Source of the DNA: Paenibacillus lignilyticus
Lineage (GTDB): Bacteria; Bacillota; Bacilli; Paenibacillales; Paenibacillaceae
Direction: 5' to 3'
Assembly (NCBI RefSeq): GCF_017942085.1
Contig: NZ_JAGKSP010000012.1
Span: forward strand, 1-64,000
Length of the DNA: 64,000 nucleotides
The position numbers and the translations under genes are program-made. The notes below the pieces were generated by a model. The model saw nothing but the letters and a program-made list of their open reading frames with translations. It ran no database searches and was not told the DNA's origin. Shown piece by piece: positions 8,583-16,738 of this stretch (position 1 is the first letter of the stretch; each line of letters begins with the position of its first letter).

Positions 8583-9473
8583 ATGGATCATTATGTGAAT
8601 CAACAGTTTATGGATAACCCTTCATTTCCTTTTCGGGCATTTCGCGCTCCGGTCACCACCGATTATGAGCTGCATACGCATGATTTTGTCGAAATCATCT
8701 ATGTGACGGAAGGCCAAGGCATTCATTTATTTCAAGATCAGCAATTCCTCATTCGCGAAGGGGATATCTTCATCATCCATCGCCATGTCCCTCATGGCTA
8801 CAAACGTCTGCCGGGCACGCCGTTTACCGTAAACAATATTATTTTCGATCCGTATTACTTCGAGCAGGAGCTCTCCCATATGGCCGGCGTGACGGCATTC
8901 ATCGATTTCTACTACGTCGAACCCTTTCTTAGAGAGAAAACGCGTAATCCGTCCGTGATGAATATCGGCAAGCTTGACCGCATGGAGGCACTGGTCATCC
9001 TCGATCGGCTTGTATATGAAGATACGAATCGCGAAGCCAACTACGAACTAATGGTCAGAGCGCATATCATGCAGTTATTCATCTATCTTAGCCGCTGCCA
9101 TGAACGATCGTTTAAGAAGCCGATGACTGCGGCAAGTGACGAGAATGCGCTTATTCGCAATGTTTGCGACTTTACGAGGCAGCATTACGCGAAGCCGCTA
9201 AGCCTGCAGCAGCTCAGCACTTTATGTAACCTCAGCCAGACGGCATTCACCACCAAATTCAAGCAGCATATCGGCATGACTTTCATCGAGTTCCGCAACC
9301 ATATTCGTTTGCAGGAGGCGAAGAAGCTGCTCGAGACGACGTCCGGCAAAATCATGTCCATCGCGCTTGAGGTCGGTTTCGAGGATTTAAGCTTCTTCAA
9401 TCGGATGTTCAAACGGCAATTCGGCGTAACGCCGAGTGAATATCGAACCGAGTATTGGCGAGAATCTTCCTAG
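8583..9473 (+). CDS. AraC family transcriptional regulator
   Basis: This 296-residue protein has an N-terminal cupin sensing domain (HTHDFVEIIYVTEGQG and a HRHVPHGY segment) and a C-terminal double helix-turn-helix (about residues 200-290, ending in FFNRMFKRQFGVTPSEYR). Members bind a sugar or related ligand and activate a neighbouring gene. The start at 8583 is chosen because GGAGGGG lies seven bases upstream; a TTG 54 bases earlier has no such site. It is divergent from the PhyH oxygenase and probably regulates it. Confidence 0.9.
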   Translation: MDHYVNQQFMDNPSFPFRAFRAPVTTDYELHTHDFVEIIYVTEGQGIHLFQDQQFLIREGDIFIIHRHVPHGYKRLPGTPFTVNNIIFDPYYFEQELSHMAGVTAFIDFYYVEPFLREKTRNPSVMNIGKLDRMEALVILDRLVYEDTNREANYELMVRAHIMQLFIYLSRCHERSFKKPMTAASDENALIRNVCDFTRQHYAKPLSLQQLSTLCNLSQTAFTTKFKQHIGMTFIEFRNHIRLQEAKKLLETTSGKIMSIALEVGFEDLSFFNRMFKRQFGVTPSEYRTEYWRESS

Positions 9474-9480
9474 AAACAAA

Positions 9481-9516
9481 ACAAGCTCCCGGGCCTCGCA
9501 GGCCTGGGAGCTTATC
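9481..9516. terminator. Bidirectional terminator
   Basis: AAGCTCCCGGGCC at 9483-9495 pairs with GGCCTGGGAGCTT at 9501-9513 around a five-base loop, with one G-T pair. It lies between the converging AraC gene and the aldolase gene. Confidence 0.85.
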
Positions 9517-9530
9517 TATTATAGAAGTGC

Positions 9531-10496
9531 TTATTTGCTGTGCAGTACTTCAGGCGTAGTCAGTTTGTCGTAGAAATCAACCGACTTGTCCTTGTCATCG
9601 GAATTGCGAAGTGCCATTGCGGAACGAGGATGCTCGTCCAACATGCCTGTAATCATATAAGGAATAATATAGCCCCACTCTTCTTTTTCACGCAGCGTAA
9701 TCATGTGCTTCTCGATCATATCCAGCACCGGACGCACATTGTACTTCGTGTTCTTCAGATGTGCGACAAGCAGTTCCGTTGGGCAGTTGCCTGCCGCGCG
9801 GCCCATGCCGTATACGGAAGCATCCAGGAACTCGACGCCTTTCTCCACGGAGATGAGCGTATTGGCGAAAGCCAGCTGCATGTTGTTGTGCGTGTGTACG
9901 CCCAAACGTTTGCTTGGCAGGTACTTCTGGAATTTGCTGACCAAGTAGTTGAAGTCATTCGGATCCAAGCTGCCGTAGGAATCAACCACGTATACGACGT
10001 CAACCACGCTTGCTTCGATCAATTCGAATGCTTCAAGCAGTTGGTTCTCCATTACGTTGGAGAGCGCCATAATGTTCAGCGTTGTTTCGTAGCCGCGGGA
10101 ATTGAATACGTTAACCAGCTCCAGCGCCTTCGGTACGTCTTGAATGTAGCAGGCAACGCGAATCAAATCGAGCATGCTCTCTTCGCGCGGAAGAATATCG
10201 TTCTCGTCTACCCGTCCGATATCGACAAGTGCAGAGAGCTTCGTATTCAGCTTCTGCGGGATGACTTTACGAAGGAAGTCGTCGTCCAGGAAGCGCCATG
10301 GACCAGCATCTTCAGCGCCTTTAAGCAGCTTCGGCGAGTTCTTGTACCCGATTTCCATATACTCGACGCCGGCTTCATTCAGCGAGTTGTACAGATGCTG
10401 AACGAACTCAACGCTGAAATCCCAATTATTGACGAGTCCGCCGTCGCGGATCGTGCAGTCGACGATTTTACAATGACTTTTTTTCGAAGCATTCAT
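9531..10496 (-). CDS. HMG-CoA-lyase-like aldolase (4-hydroxy-2-oxovalerate aldolase type)
   Basis: This 321-residue TIM-barrel protein shows the DRE-TIM metallolyase pattern: IVDCTIRDGG near residues 11-20 with the metal-binding Asp, and GVHTHNN in the C-terminal half with the His-x-His-Asn ligands. Relatives (MhpE/DmpG, HMG-CoA lyase, isopropylmalate synthase) make or break C-C bonds next to a carbonyl. It lacks the partner acetaldehyde dehydrogenase next door, so the physiological substrate is open. The start at 10496 uses AAGGAG eleven bases upstream; the frame also reads from 10541 without support. Confidence 0.85.
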   Translation of the reverse strand: MNASKKSHCKIVDCTIRDGGLVNNWDFSVEFVQHLYNSLNEAGVEYMEIGYKNSPKLLKGAEDAGPWRFLDDDFLRKVIPQKLNTKLSALVDIGRVDENDILPREESMLDLIRVACYIQDVPKALELVNVFNSRGYETTLNIMALSNVMENQLLEAFELIEASVVDVVYVVDSYGSLDPNDFNYLVSKFQKYLPSKRLGVHTHNNMQLAFANTLISVEKGVEFLDASVYGMGRAAGNCPTELLVAHLKNTKYNVRPVLDMIEKHMITLREKEEWGYIIPYMITGMLDEHPRSAMALRNSDDKDKSVDFYDKLTTPEVLHSK

Positions 10497-10539
10497 AGCA
10501 TTGTGTCTCCTTTTTAGCCAGATCTTGTCTTTTCTACTC

Positions 10540-10568
10540 ATAATACTTGATATTGGCTATGAACGCAA
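10540..10568 (-). promoter_or_regulatory. Promoter of the aldolase gene
   Basis: On the minus strand TTGCGT (10563-10568) and TATTAT (10540-10545) are spaced by 17 bp, about 45 bp before the aldolase start. Confidence 0.5.
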
Positions 10569-10602
10569 AGTCATTTTTGTCAGAATTGCACTACTCTTCG
10601 GA

Positions 10603-12144
10603 TTATATGGCGCGGAAGGATTTCCTTGTGCTGACCATCGTTTGATCTAATTTATCGCTTAGTTTCTCCAGCATTGTCGCCAGCTCCGACGATCTGGAAA
10701 TCAGCTGATGCTGCTCATTCGAGCTGCCTGTGACCGTCTTTACGCTGCCCGTCAATTCAACGGACATGCGGGAGATTTCCTCGATGTTGATGCTGAACTG
10801 CAGCGTGCTGGCAGACATTTGCTGAGAAGCGCCGGAGATGTAATGAATTTGCTCCGCAACGGTTTTAATAGACCGCATAATGCTTTCGAACGCTGCTCCC
10901 GCATCGCACACGGCTTGATTGCCTGATGCCACCTCTGCAATGACTTGATCCATGGATTGGATAGAAGCGCGGTTATTCGCCTGGATGTCTTGAACAAGCT
11001 CGGCGATTCTCTGGGCGGAAGCGGTTGTTTGTTCTGACAGCTTGCGGACTTCATTGGATACGACAGTAAATCCTCTGCCATGCTCGCCTGCACGCGCCGC
11101 TTCGATTGCCGCATTCAATGCCAGCAGACTGGTCTGGGAAGCGATGTCTGTAATTAAACTTGTAATATCATCTATTTCTTGTGAACGCTGACCAAGCAGC
11201 TTCACTTTGGCAGCAGACTCTTGAACGGCTTTGCTCATCGATGTCATCTGCCTGACAGCCTTCTGAATGGCTTCATTCCCGTTGTCGGCCTCAGTCGCGA
11301 CCTCATTCGAGAAATTAGATACGGTGGCAGACGTTTCAGCGATGGTATGGATGTCTCGGAGCATCTCTCCGATAACCTTCTTGCCGGTCTGTGCGCCATT
11401 CTCCTGTAAAAGTGCCGCGGCATCGACCTTATGCATCGTTTGTACGATATCCCCTGCCAAGAGATTAAGCGTGGCCGCGTTGCAGCTGAGCTCCTTGGAG
11501 TTCATGAGCACCTGGTCCGACGTTTCCGTCACATTTTCGATAATTTGTTTGACCGCTGCTTGAATTTTCTGCTGTTGGGCCGATTCCAGTGCGTGGATGA
11601 AGGCTCTGCGCGTCAGAATTTGATAGGTAACGGCGCCGATAAACAAAACGACAAATACGATATGAATGGAGACCATGGCCAGCGAATAATCACGGGTTCC
11701 GTAGACAAGCTCTGGGAAGATTAAGAAGCCGAGTACATGCTGCAGAGCGAAGATGACGGTGCTGAAGAGAAGCATTGCGATGAGGTCGTAGTACAAAATA
11801 ATGGCGAGTACCATAAAGATGGAGAAGTGGTATTCCACCATCCCGTTACCGCCGGCAATAATGGATATGCTGCTGAAGGTAAGCGACAGCGTCATCAGAA
11901 GCGGAACGCTCTGCTGTTCCTTCTGTAACCGCATGCAAAATCCGGCAAGCAGTAAGAAAATAATCGGTAATGCGAAGAACGTTTGCTTAAGTAAGGAGAG
12001 AAGCGTTGAACCTGAACCATTCTGATCCGGATGATGATCATGCTGCATGGACAAACCGAGCCAATCGAATGCGTGCACCAGAAGCGATAAAAGCACAATG
12101 ATCGTAGAAATGAATAACATGACACGGTTTTTCTCTCTAAGCAT
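10603..12144 (-). CDS. Methyl-accepting chemotaxis protein
   Basis: This 513-residue protein has five or six hydrophobic segments in the first 190 residues with almost no extracytoplasmic domain, followed by a long coiled coil and the MCP signalling tip (DITSLITDIASQTSLLALNA). It should couple to CheA/CheW at the membrane. The compact multi-helix input resembles energy- or membrane-sensing receptors rather than ligand-binding ones. No chemotaxis genes are adjacent. GGGAGGT lies 11 bases before the ATG. A c-di-GMP-I riboswitch with a terminator hairpin precedes it, so expression probably follows the second messenger level. Confidence 0.92.
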   Translation of the reverse strand: MLREKNRVMLFISTIIVLLSLLVHAFDWLGLSMQHDHHPDQNGSGSTLLSLLKQTFFALPIIFLLLAGFCMRLQKEQQSVPLLMTLSLTFSSISIIAGGNGMVEYHFSIFMVLAIILYYDLIAMLLFSTVIFALQHVLGFLIFPELVYGTRDYSLAMVSIHIVFVVLFIGAVTYQILTRRAFIHALESAQQQKIQAAVKQIIENVTETSDQVLMNSKELSCNAATLNLLAGDIVQTMHKVDAAALLQENGAQTGKKVIGEMLRDIHTIAETSATVSNFSNEVATEADNGNEAIQKAVRQMTSMSKAVQESAAKVKLLGQRSQEIDDITSLITDIASQTSLLALNAAIEAARAGEHGRGFTVVSNEVRKLSEQTTASAQRIAELVQDIQANNRASIQSMDQVIAEVASGNQAVCDAGAAFESIMRSIKTVAEQIHYISGASQQMSASTLQFSINIEEISRMSVELTGSVKTVTGSSNEQHQLISRSSELATMLEKLSDKLDQTMVSTRKSFRAI

Positions 12145-12179
12145 ACAACAAGTCTACCTCCCAATATTTGTATAAATAT

Positions 12180-12212
12180 AAAAAGAGTCCACCCATGTTC
12201 AGGATGGACTCC
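12180..12212 (-). terminator. Riboswitch expression-platform terminator
   Basis: On the minus strand GGAGTCCATCC (12212-12202) pairs with GGGTGGACTC (12194-12185), followed by a U-run. It lies between the aptamer and the chemoreceptor ribosome binding site and can stop transcription before the gene. Confidence 0.8.
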
Positions 12213-12214
12213 TT

Positions 12215-12306
12215 TTCACCCGGTAACCTGTCCACCATGGCATCGGCATCGATGCTTTAGGCCTAGGCTTTGCGTCCCAACATTTCCATTGGTTTGCCTT
12301 TATCAT
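12215..12306 (-). ncRNA. Cyclic-di-GMP-I (GEMM-I) riboswitch aptamer
   Basis: Read on the minus strand, the region contains the conserved GEMM-I core in the right order: GGCAAACC near the 5' side, then GGGACGCAAAGCCTA, a variable second hairpin and the closing GGTTACCGGG. The first hairpin has a GGAAAT-type loop between the two conserved strands. Known members bind c-di-GMP and control motility, chemotaxis and surface genes. Here it is followed directly by a terminator hairpin and a methyl-accepting protein gene. Confidence 0.9.
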
Positions 12307-12354
12307 ATGAGAAGTAGTTGTAAGACTATGGTTTCGTTAATGTTAACAGGGTTA

Positions 12355-12384
12355 ATTATAGGAGAGAAAAGCCCTAATTGTACA
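12355..12384 (-). promoter_or_regulatory. Promoter upstream of the riboswitch
   Basis: TATAAT on the minus strand at 12355-12360 is preceded 18 bp upstream by TGTACA at 12379-12384. The -10 is ideal and the -35 is weak. The site is about 50 bp before the aptamer and just downstream of the fumarase stop codon. Confidence 0.5.
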
Positions 12385-12415
12385 TAGCGCAATTTGTAAT
12401 CTTTTGTCGAATTTG

Positions 12416-13795
12416 TCAGATCATCTCTTCTGCTTTCACCACTTCGTCGAATTTATCGGCCGTAATAAGTCCGCTGCGAATGGCAGCCTCACGCAGCGTC
12501 AGGCCTTCCTTATGGGCGGACTTCGCGATAGCTGCCGCGTTCTCATAGCCGATATGAGGATTGAGCGCCGTAACGAGCATCAGGGATTCGTTCAGATGAC
12601 GGGCGATTGCTTCCCGATTCGGCTCAATGCCAACCGCACAATGCTCATCGAAGGAGCGGATGGCATCGCTGAGAATGCGGGTCGACTGCAGAAAGTTGTG
12701 AATGATGACAGGCTTAAACACATTCAGCTCGAAGTTGCCTTGGCTGGCCGCGAAGCCGATTGCCGCGTCATTGCCCATGATCTGACAGACCACCATCGTC
12801 AGCGCTTCGCACTGCGTCGGGTTGACCTTCCCCGGCATGATGGAGCTGCCCGGCTCGTTCTCCGGGATACGAATCTCGCCAATCCCGCAGCGAGGGCCGC
12901 TTGCGAGCCAGCGCACGTCGTTCGCGATCTTCATCAAGTCCGCGGCGAGCGCTTTGATTGCGCCATGCACGAAGACGATCTCGTCGTGGCTCGTCAGCGC
13001 GTGAAATTTGTTCGGCGCGCTAATGAAGTTCTTGCCGGTGAGGCGGCTGATCTCCGCCGACACTTTCTCGCTGAAGCCCGCCGGGGCATTCAGGCCCGTG
13101 CCCACGGCTGTGCCGCCGATGGCAAGCTCGCGCAGCTCCTCGCGGCTTGCTCTAATATTACGCTCTCCTTTCTCCAGCATCCGAACCCAGCCGCTGATTT
13201 CCTGGCCGAGCGTAAGCGGAGTGGCATCCTGCAGATGGGTACGGCCGATTTTGATTACATCCATGAAGTCTGCGCTCTTCTGCTCAAGTGTGGATTTCAG
13301 CTGCGCAATGGCCGGCAGGACGAGATCCTCCACAGCAATCAGCGCGGCGATATGCATCGCCGTAGGGAAGGTATCATTAGAGCTCTGCGAGCGGTTCACG
13401 TCATCGTTGGGATGAACGGCTGCTTCTTGGCCTTTCTCCTTGAGCAGCTGCGCCGAACGTCGTGCTATCACTTCATTGACGTTCATATTGGACTGCGTGC
13501 CGCTTCCGGTCTGCCAGACGGCAAGCGGAAACTCATCCTGCCACTTTCCTGCAATCACTTCATCCGCCGCAGCCGCTATCGCTTCGGATTTCAGGGCATC
13601 CATCTTTCCCAAGCTTCCGTTCACGGTCGCTGCTGCTTTCTTCAAATAAGCAAAAGCGGTAATTAACTCACGCGGCATCTTCTCCGTGCCGATTTTGAAA
13701 TTGTGCAGACTGCGCTCGGTCTGCGCTCCCCACAGCCGGTGCGCCTCAACCTGTATCTCACCCATGGAATCCTTCTCAATGCGAAAATCGCTCAT
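12416..13795 (-). CDS. fumC: Class II fumarate hydratase
   Basis: This 459-residue cytoplasmic enzyme interconverts fumarate and malate in the TCA cycle. It has the superfamily signature GSSIMPGKVNPTQCE and the conserved TGSGTQSNMNVNEV and HPNDDVNRSQSSND segments of class II fumarases. Its length fits the family. The start MSDFRIEKD at 13795 has GAGGAGGT upstream; the frame continues 34 codons further without a ribosome binding site. It appears to be a single-gene unit. Confidence 0.96.
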   Translation of the reverse strand: MSDFRIEKDSMGEIQVEAHRLWGAQTERSLHNFKIGTEKMPRELITAFAYLKKAAATVNGSLGKMDALKSEAIAAAADEVIAGKWQDEFPLAVWQTGSGTQSNMNVNEVIARRSAQLLKEKGQEAAVHPNDDVNRSQSSNDTFPTAMHIAALIAVEDLVLPAIAQLKSTLEQKSADFMDVIKIGRTHLQDATPLTLGQEISGWVRMLEKGERNIRASREELRELAIGGTAVGTGLNAPAGFSEKVSAEISRLTGKNFISAPNKFHALTSHDEIVFVHGAIKALAADLMKIANDVRWLASGPRCGIGEIRIPENEPGSSIMPGKVNPTQCEALTMVVCQIMGNDAAIGFAASQGNFELNVFKPVIIHNFLQSTRILSDAIRSFDEHCAVGIEPNREAIARHLNESLMLVTALNPHIGYENAAAIAKSAHKEGLTLREAAIRSGLITADKFDEVVKAEEMI

Positions 13796-13879
13796 CGCGA
13801 CTACCTCCTCATACGAATGGTTTCTGGTCGTTTTACTTTCTATATACCCAAGATGGCACTTTACCTTACTTCTATTCCT

Positions 13880-13923
13880 ATGAAAGAGGCGATGCATCTA
13901 CGAGCATGCATCGCCTCTTTCCC
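13880..13923 (-). terminator. Terminator of the thioesterase gene
   Basis: GAAAGAGGCGATGCA at 13882-13896 and TGCATCGCCTCTTTC at 13907-13921 form a perfect 15-bp stem about 40 bp past the stop codon of the gene at 13964. Confidence 0.8.
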
Positions 13924-13963
13924 ATGATTACCTATTTGCCGGCTTGTAATACGGATTCTCCGG

Positions 13964-14353
13964 CTAAAACTGACTCCTCAGCTCCGGCGGCAGCTCCCTG
14001 CTCTTGCGCGTGTTCGAATCCATCGTTACGCAAGTAACGATAGCATCCCCGCACAGCTCGCCCTTCTCGTTCACGATCTCTTGTTTGAGCACATAGCTGC
14101 TCCGCCCAGCCCGCTCCGGCGTCGTTGCAACCGTCAGCCGATCACCTTGCCTGCATTCCTTGCGATAGTTGATATTAATATTAACCGTTACCGTCTGAAC
14201 GCCCATTGCCAGTAACACATCATAGTGCAAGCCTGCCTGCTCATACCACGCTTCCCGCCCCCATTCGAGGTACTCCAAGTACTTGGCGTTGTTCACATGC
14301 CCGTTCACATCGATTTCCGTTGAACGAACGATAAGCTCCAGATTCGCTTGCAT
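13964..14353 (-). CDS. Acyl-CoA thioesterase, 4HBT/YbgC hotdog family
   Basis: This 129-residue hotdog-fold protein has the family motif EIDVNGHVNNAKYLEYLEWG at residues 13-32, in which the Asp is the usual catalytic residue, and a VNINYRKECRQGD strand. Such enzymes hydrolyse acyl-CoA or acyl-ACP thioesters in the cytoplasm. No lipid genes are adjacent, so the acyl substrate is not indicated. Confidence 0.9.
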   Translation of the reverse strand: MQANLELIVRSTEIDVNGHVNNAKYLEYLEWGREAWYEQAGLHYDVLLAMGVQTVTVNININYRKECRQGDRLTVATTPERAGRSSYVLKQEIVNEKGELCGDAIVTCVTMDSNTRKSRELPPELRSQF

Positions 14354-14516
14354 CGATCCTCACACGCCTCCTTTGCCGCGGCCGTGTTTTACAGCATCGG
14401 CCTAGTTGCCTTCATGTTAGCTCGCGATTGTATGGATGTCAAAGAGTTAGGCGAGGGGTACCGACGCGGGAAAGCTCCGATCCCAACCGAACCATAATAG
14501 CCTCGCGCAATGGTGC

Positions 14517-14824
14517 CTGAGAGTACGAAAAGCAAACTCTTACCGGCGATATCGCGCCGATTTGCTGCTGAAAGTTCCGATATCGAACTCTCAGCTTTCT
14601 AACTAACCTTGATCTCCACTCGATAGAAGCTGAGAGTTCCAATATAGAACTCTCGCCGCCGAAAACTCGCCGATTTGCTGCTGAAAGTTCCGATATCGAA
14701 CTCTCAGCTTTCTAACTAACCTTGATCTCCACTCGATAGACGCTGAGAGTTCCGAAAACAAACTCTCACCGCCGAAAACACGCCGATTTGCTGCTGAGAG
14801 TTCCGATATCGAACTCTCAGCTTT
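14517..14824. repeat. Tandem 113-bp repeat of palindromic blocks (GAGAGTTC family)
   Basis: The unit beginning GCCGATTTGCTG recurs at 14556, 14669 and 14782, exactly 113 bp apart, with a degenerate copy before the first. Each unit holds two palindromic blocks of the form GAGAGTTC-n-GAACTCTC. Block centres lie near 14530, 14581, 14643, 14694, 14756 and 14807, giving spacings of 51, 62, 51, 62 and 51 bp. The region is noncoding; the short open frames through it have no ribosome binding sites. Confidence 0.85.
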
Positions 14825-14892
14825 CAAAGCAACTGCTAGACGCGCGAGCGCGGCATGCCATACATATGAGACTCCGAAAACTCAGAGCTGGG

Positions 14893-15083
14893 ATTCTAAC
14901 GAATCCTGGAAGCCTTATTTGAACAATATGGCTGAGTTTTAAATTCTAACGAATCCTGTAGGCCTTATTTCGGTTAGAAGTGCCCTATTTGGCTGTATTT
15001 CCCTCAAATAAGACCTGTACGATTCGTTAGAATTTTTTAGTGGCAATTTTCGAGCAAATAAGGCTCTCACGATTCGTTAGCCG
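14893..15083. repeat. Four-block inverted array (ATTCTAACGAATC family), copy 1
   Basis: A 28-bp block beginning ATTCTAACGAATC and ending CTTATTT occurs at 14893-14920 and 14943-14970 and in inverse orientation at 15006-15033 and 15056-15083. Centre spacings are 50, 63 and 50 bp, so the whole array is a large imperfect palindrome. The same block family recurs at 33437-33577. Confidence 0.85.
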
Positions 15084-15117
15084 TATCGTCGCCGACAACA
15101 TTCAGAATAATTGCTGC

Positions 15118-15432
15118 TACCGTTGGGGTTGGGGTTGGGTTGGGGTTGGGGTGGGTGCCGGTGCTGGTGCCGGTGCTGGTGCCGGTGCCGGTGCTGGTGC
15201 CGGTGCTGGTGTTGGTGTTGGTGTTGGTGGTGATGTTGGTGCTGATGTTGATGTTGGTTTTGGTGTTGATGTTAATGCCGGTGCTGGTGCCGGTGCTGGT
15301 GTTGGTGTTGGTGTTGGTGTTGGTGTTGGTATTGGTGCTGGTGCTGGTATTGGTGCTGGTGCCGGTGCTGGTGCCGGTGCTGGTGCCGGTGCTGGTGCCG
15401 GTGCTGGTGCTGATGCTGGTGTTGGTGACGCG
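15118..15432. repeat. GGTGYT/GGTGCC hexanucleotide repeat
   Basis: About 315 bp consist almost entirely of GGT-G-Y-T and GGTGCC units, changing between GGTGTT, GGTGCT and GGTGCC. Several frames on both strands stay open and would give Gly-Ala/Val, Val-Leu-Pro, Ala-Pro or Thr-Ser-Gly polymers. No ribosome binding site or signal supports any of them, so I treat it as a noncoding slippage repeat. A short run of TTTCGGG/CTTCGGG units follows to about 15478. Confidence 0.85.
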
Positions 15433-15500
15433 TTTCGGGTTTCGGGTTTCCGGCTTCGGGCTCCGGCTTCGGGCCTCAGCATTATCCACTCCCAAACAAC

Positions 15501-15545
15501 AAAAAAAGCCGCCCTCTCCGAACCTGCCGGAGAGGGCGGCCTTTC
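15501..15545 (-). terminator. Terminator of the sugar-acid operon
   Basis: GCCGCCCTCTCCG at 15508-15520 pairs perfectly with CGGAGAGGGCGGC at 15528-15540. On the minus strand it is followed by a seven-base U-run. It ends the operon 21368 to 15549. Confidence 0.92.
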
Positions 15546-15548
15546 ATT

Positions 15549-16682
15549 CTACCACTCTGCGAACGAGCCGTCGTCGTACGCAAGACGAGGTGTATCCCAG
15601 TCGCCGGCGTAGCCGCGTTCAATGAGCGCTTCTTCGTTGATTTCGATGCCAAGCCCCGGTCCTTGCGGGATCGCGACGTGGCCGTCGATGACTTCAAACG
15701 GCTTCTTCAAGTAACCTTCGCCAAGGTCCCACTTCTCCGCCATCGAAGGATGCTCTTGGATCAAGAAGTTCGGCGTGCAAGCATCGAGCTGCAAGCAGGC
15801 CGCAAGCGAGATCGGTCCAAGCGGATTATGCGGCGCAATGGAAGCATAGTAGGTTTCCGCCATAGCGGCGATCTTCCGTCCTTCGAAGATCCCGCCGGCA
15901 TGGCACAGATCCGGCTGAACGATCGCTACTGCGCCTTTCTCCAGCGCTTCGCGGAAGCCCCAACGTGTAAACAACCGCTCTCCCGTCGCAATCGGAATGC
16001 TTGTCGATTGCGCTACGCGCAGGAGCGAGTCTACATTCTCAGGCAAGCATGGCTCTTCGATAAACATCGGATAATACGGCTCGAGTGCCGCGGCAAGACG
16101 AATCGCCATAGCCGGGCTGACCCTGCCGTGGAAGTCGATGGCTATGTCTACCCCGCTGCCCACAGCTTCGCGGGCTGCAATGAACTTGTTCACCTGGCTC
16201 TCCACGAAAGCCAACGAATCCACATGCCGTACAGGCGCGTCTACGCCTGTTTTGATCGCGTTGAAGCCGGATTCTACTCTGCGCTTGGCATTAGCAGCGA
16301 ACGCTTCCGGCGTCTCGCCGCCGCAATGGCAGTACATACGAATCTTGTCGCGCACTCTGCCGCCGAGCATTTCATAGACAGGCATGTTGTAAAACTTGCC
16401 TTTAATATCCCATAGCGCCTGCTCGATTCCGCTTATTGCGCTTACGAGGACAGGACCGCCGCGATAGAACGTTCCGCGGTACATGATTTGCCAGTGATGC
16501 TCGATGCGAAGCGGATCTTCGCCGATCAAGTAACGCTTCAACTCTTCAATGGCTGTCGCTACGGTAAGGGCACGGCCTTCGACGATCGGCTCCCCCCAGC
16601 CAACAATGCCTTCATCGGTCTCGATCTTCAGAAACAGCCAGCGAGGTTTCACATGATAGAGCTTCAAATCTGTTATTTTCAC
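15549..16682 (-). CDS. dgoD: D-galactonate dehydratase-type enolase superfamily enzyme
   Basis: This 377-residue protein aligns by eye along its length with E. coli DgoD (PPRW/KPRW-x-FLKIETDEG near the start, DNSVAEW-like end DDGSFAEW). The catalytic residues fall at the DgoD positions: metal ligands Asp183, Glu209 and Glu235, with His185 and His285 as acid/base residues. The reaction would be dehydration of D-galactonate or a related aldonate to a 2-keto-3-deoxy acid. The start is GTG with AAAGGAG ten bases upstream. It is the last gene of an operon with an SDR and an ABC importer, consistent with sugar oxidation followed by dehydration. Exact substrate is inferred. Confidence 0.85.
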   Translation of the reverse strand: MKITDLKLYHVKPRWLFLKIETDEGIVGWGEPIVEGRALTVATAIEELKRYLIGEDPLRIEHHWQIMYRGTFYRGGPVLVSAISGIEQALWDIKGKFYNMPVYEMLGGRVRDKIRMYCHCGGETPEAFAANAKRRVESGFNAIKTGVDAPVRHVDSLAFVESQVNKFIAAREAVGSGVDIAIDFHGRVSPAMAIRLAAALEPYYPMFIEEPCLPENVDSLLRVAQSTSIPIATGERLFTRWGFREALEKGAVAIVQPDLCHAGGIFEGRKIAAMAETYYASIAPHNPLGPISLAACLQLDACTPNFLIQEHPSMAEKWDLGEGYLKKPFEVIDGHVAIPQGPGLGIEINEEALIERGYAGDWDTPRLAYDDGSFAEW

Positions 16683-16738
16683 AGCTTCCGATCTCCTTTA
16701 CGTCCTATACTGGTTTCATTGAGCTGGGCAGCCGGAAA

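Noticed and set aside
9540..10517. A 325-codon open frame opposite the aldolase gene
   Set aside because: The minus-strand aldolase has clear catalytic motifs; the plus-strand frame has none and no start signal.
12404..13666. A 420-codon open frame opposite fumC
   Set aside because: It is antisense to a certain class II fumarase, has no ribosome binding site and its translation lacks any recognisable domain.
15040..15625. Gly-Ala, Val-Leu-Pro, Ala-Pro and Thr-Ser repeat proteins
   Set aside because: All arise from the hexanucleotide repeat read in different frames, with no ribosome binding site, signal peptide or conserved flanks.
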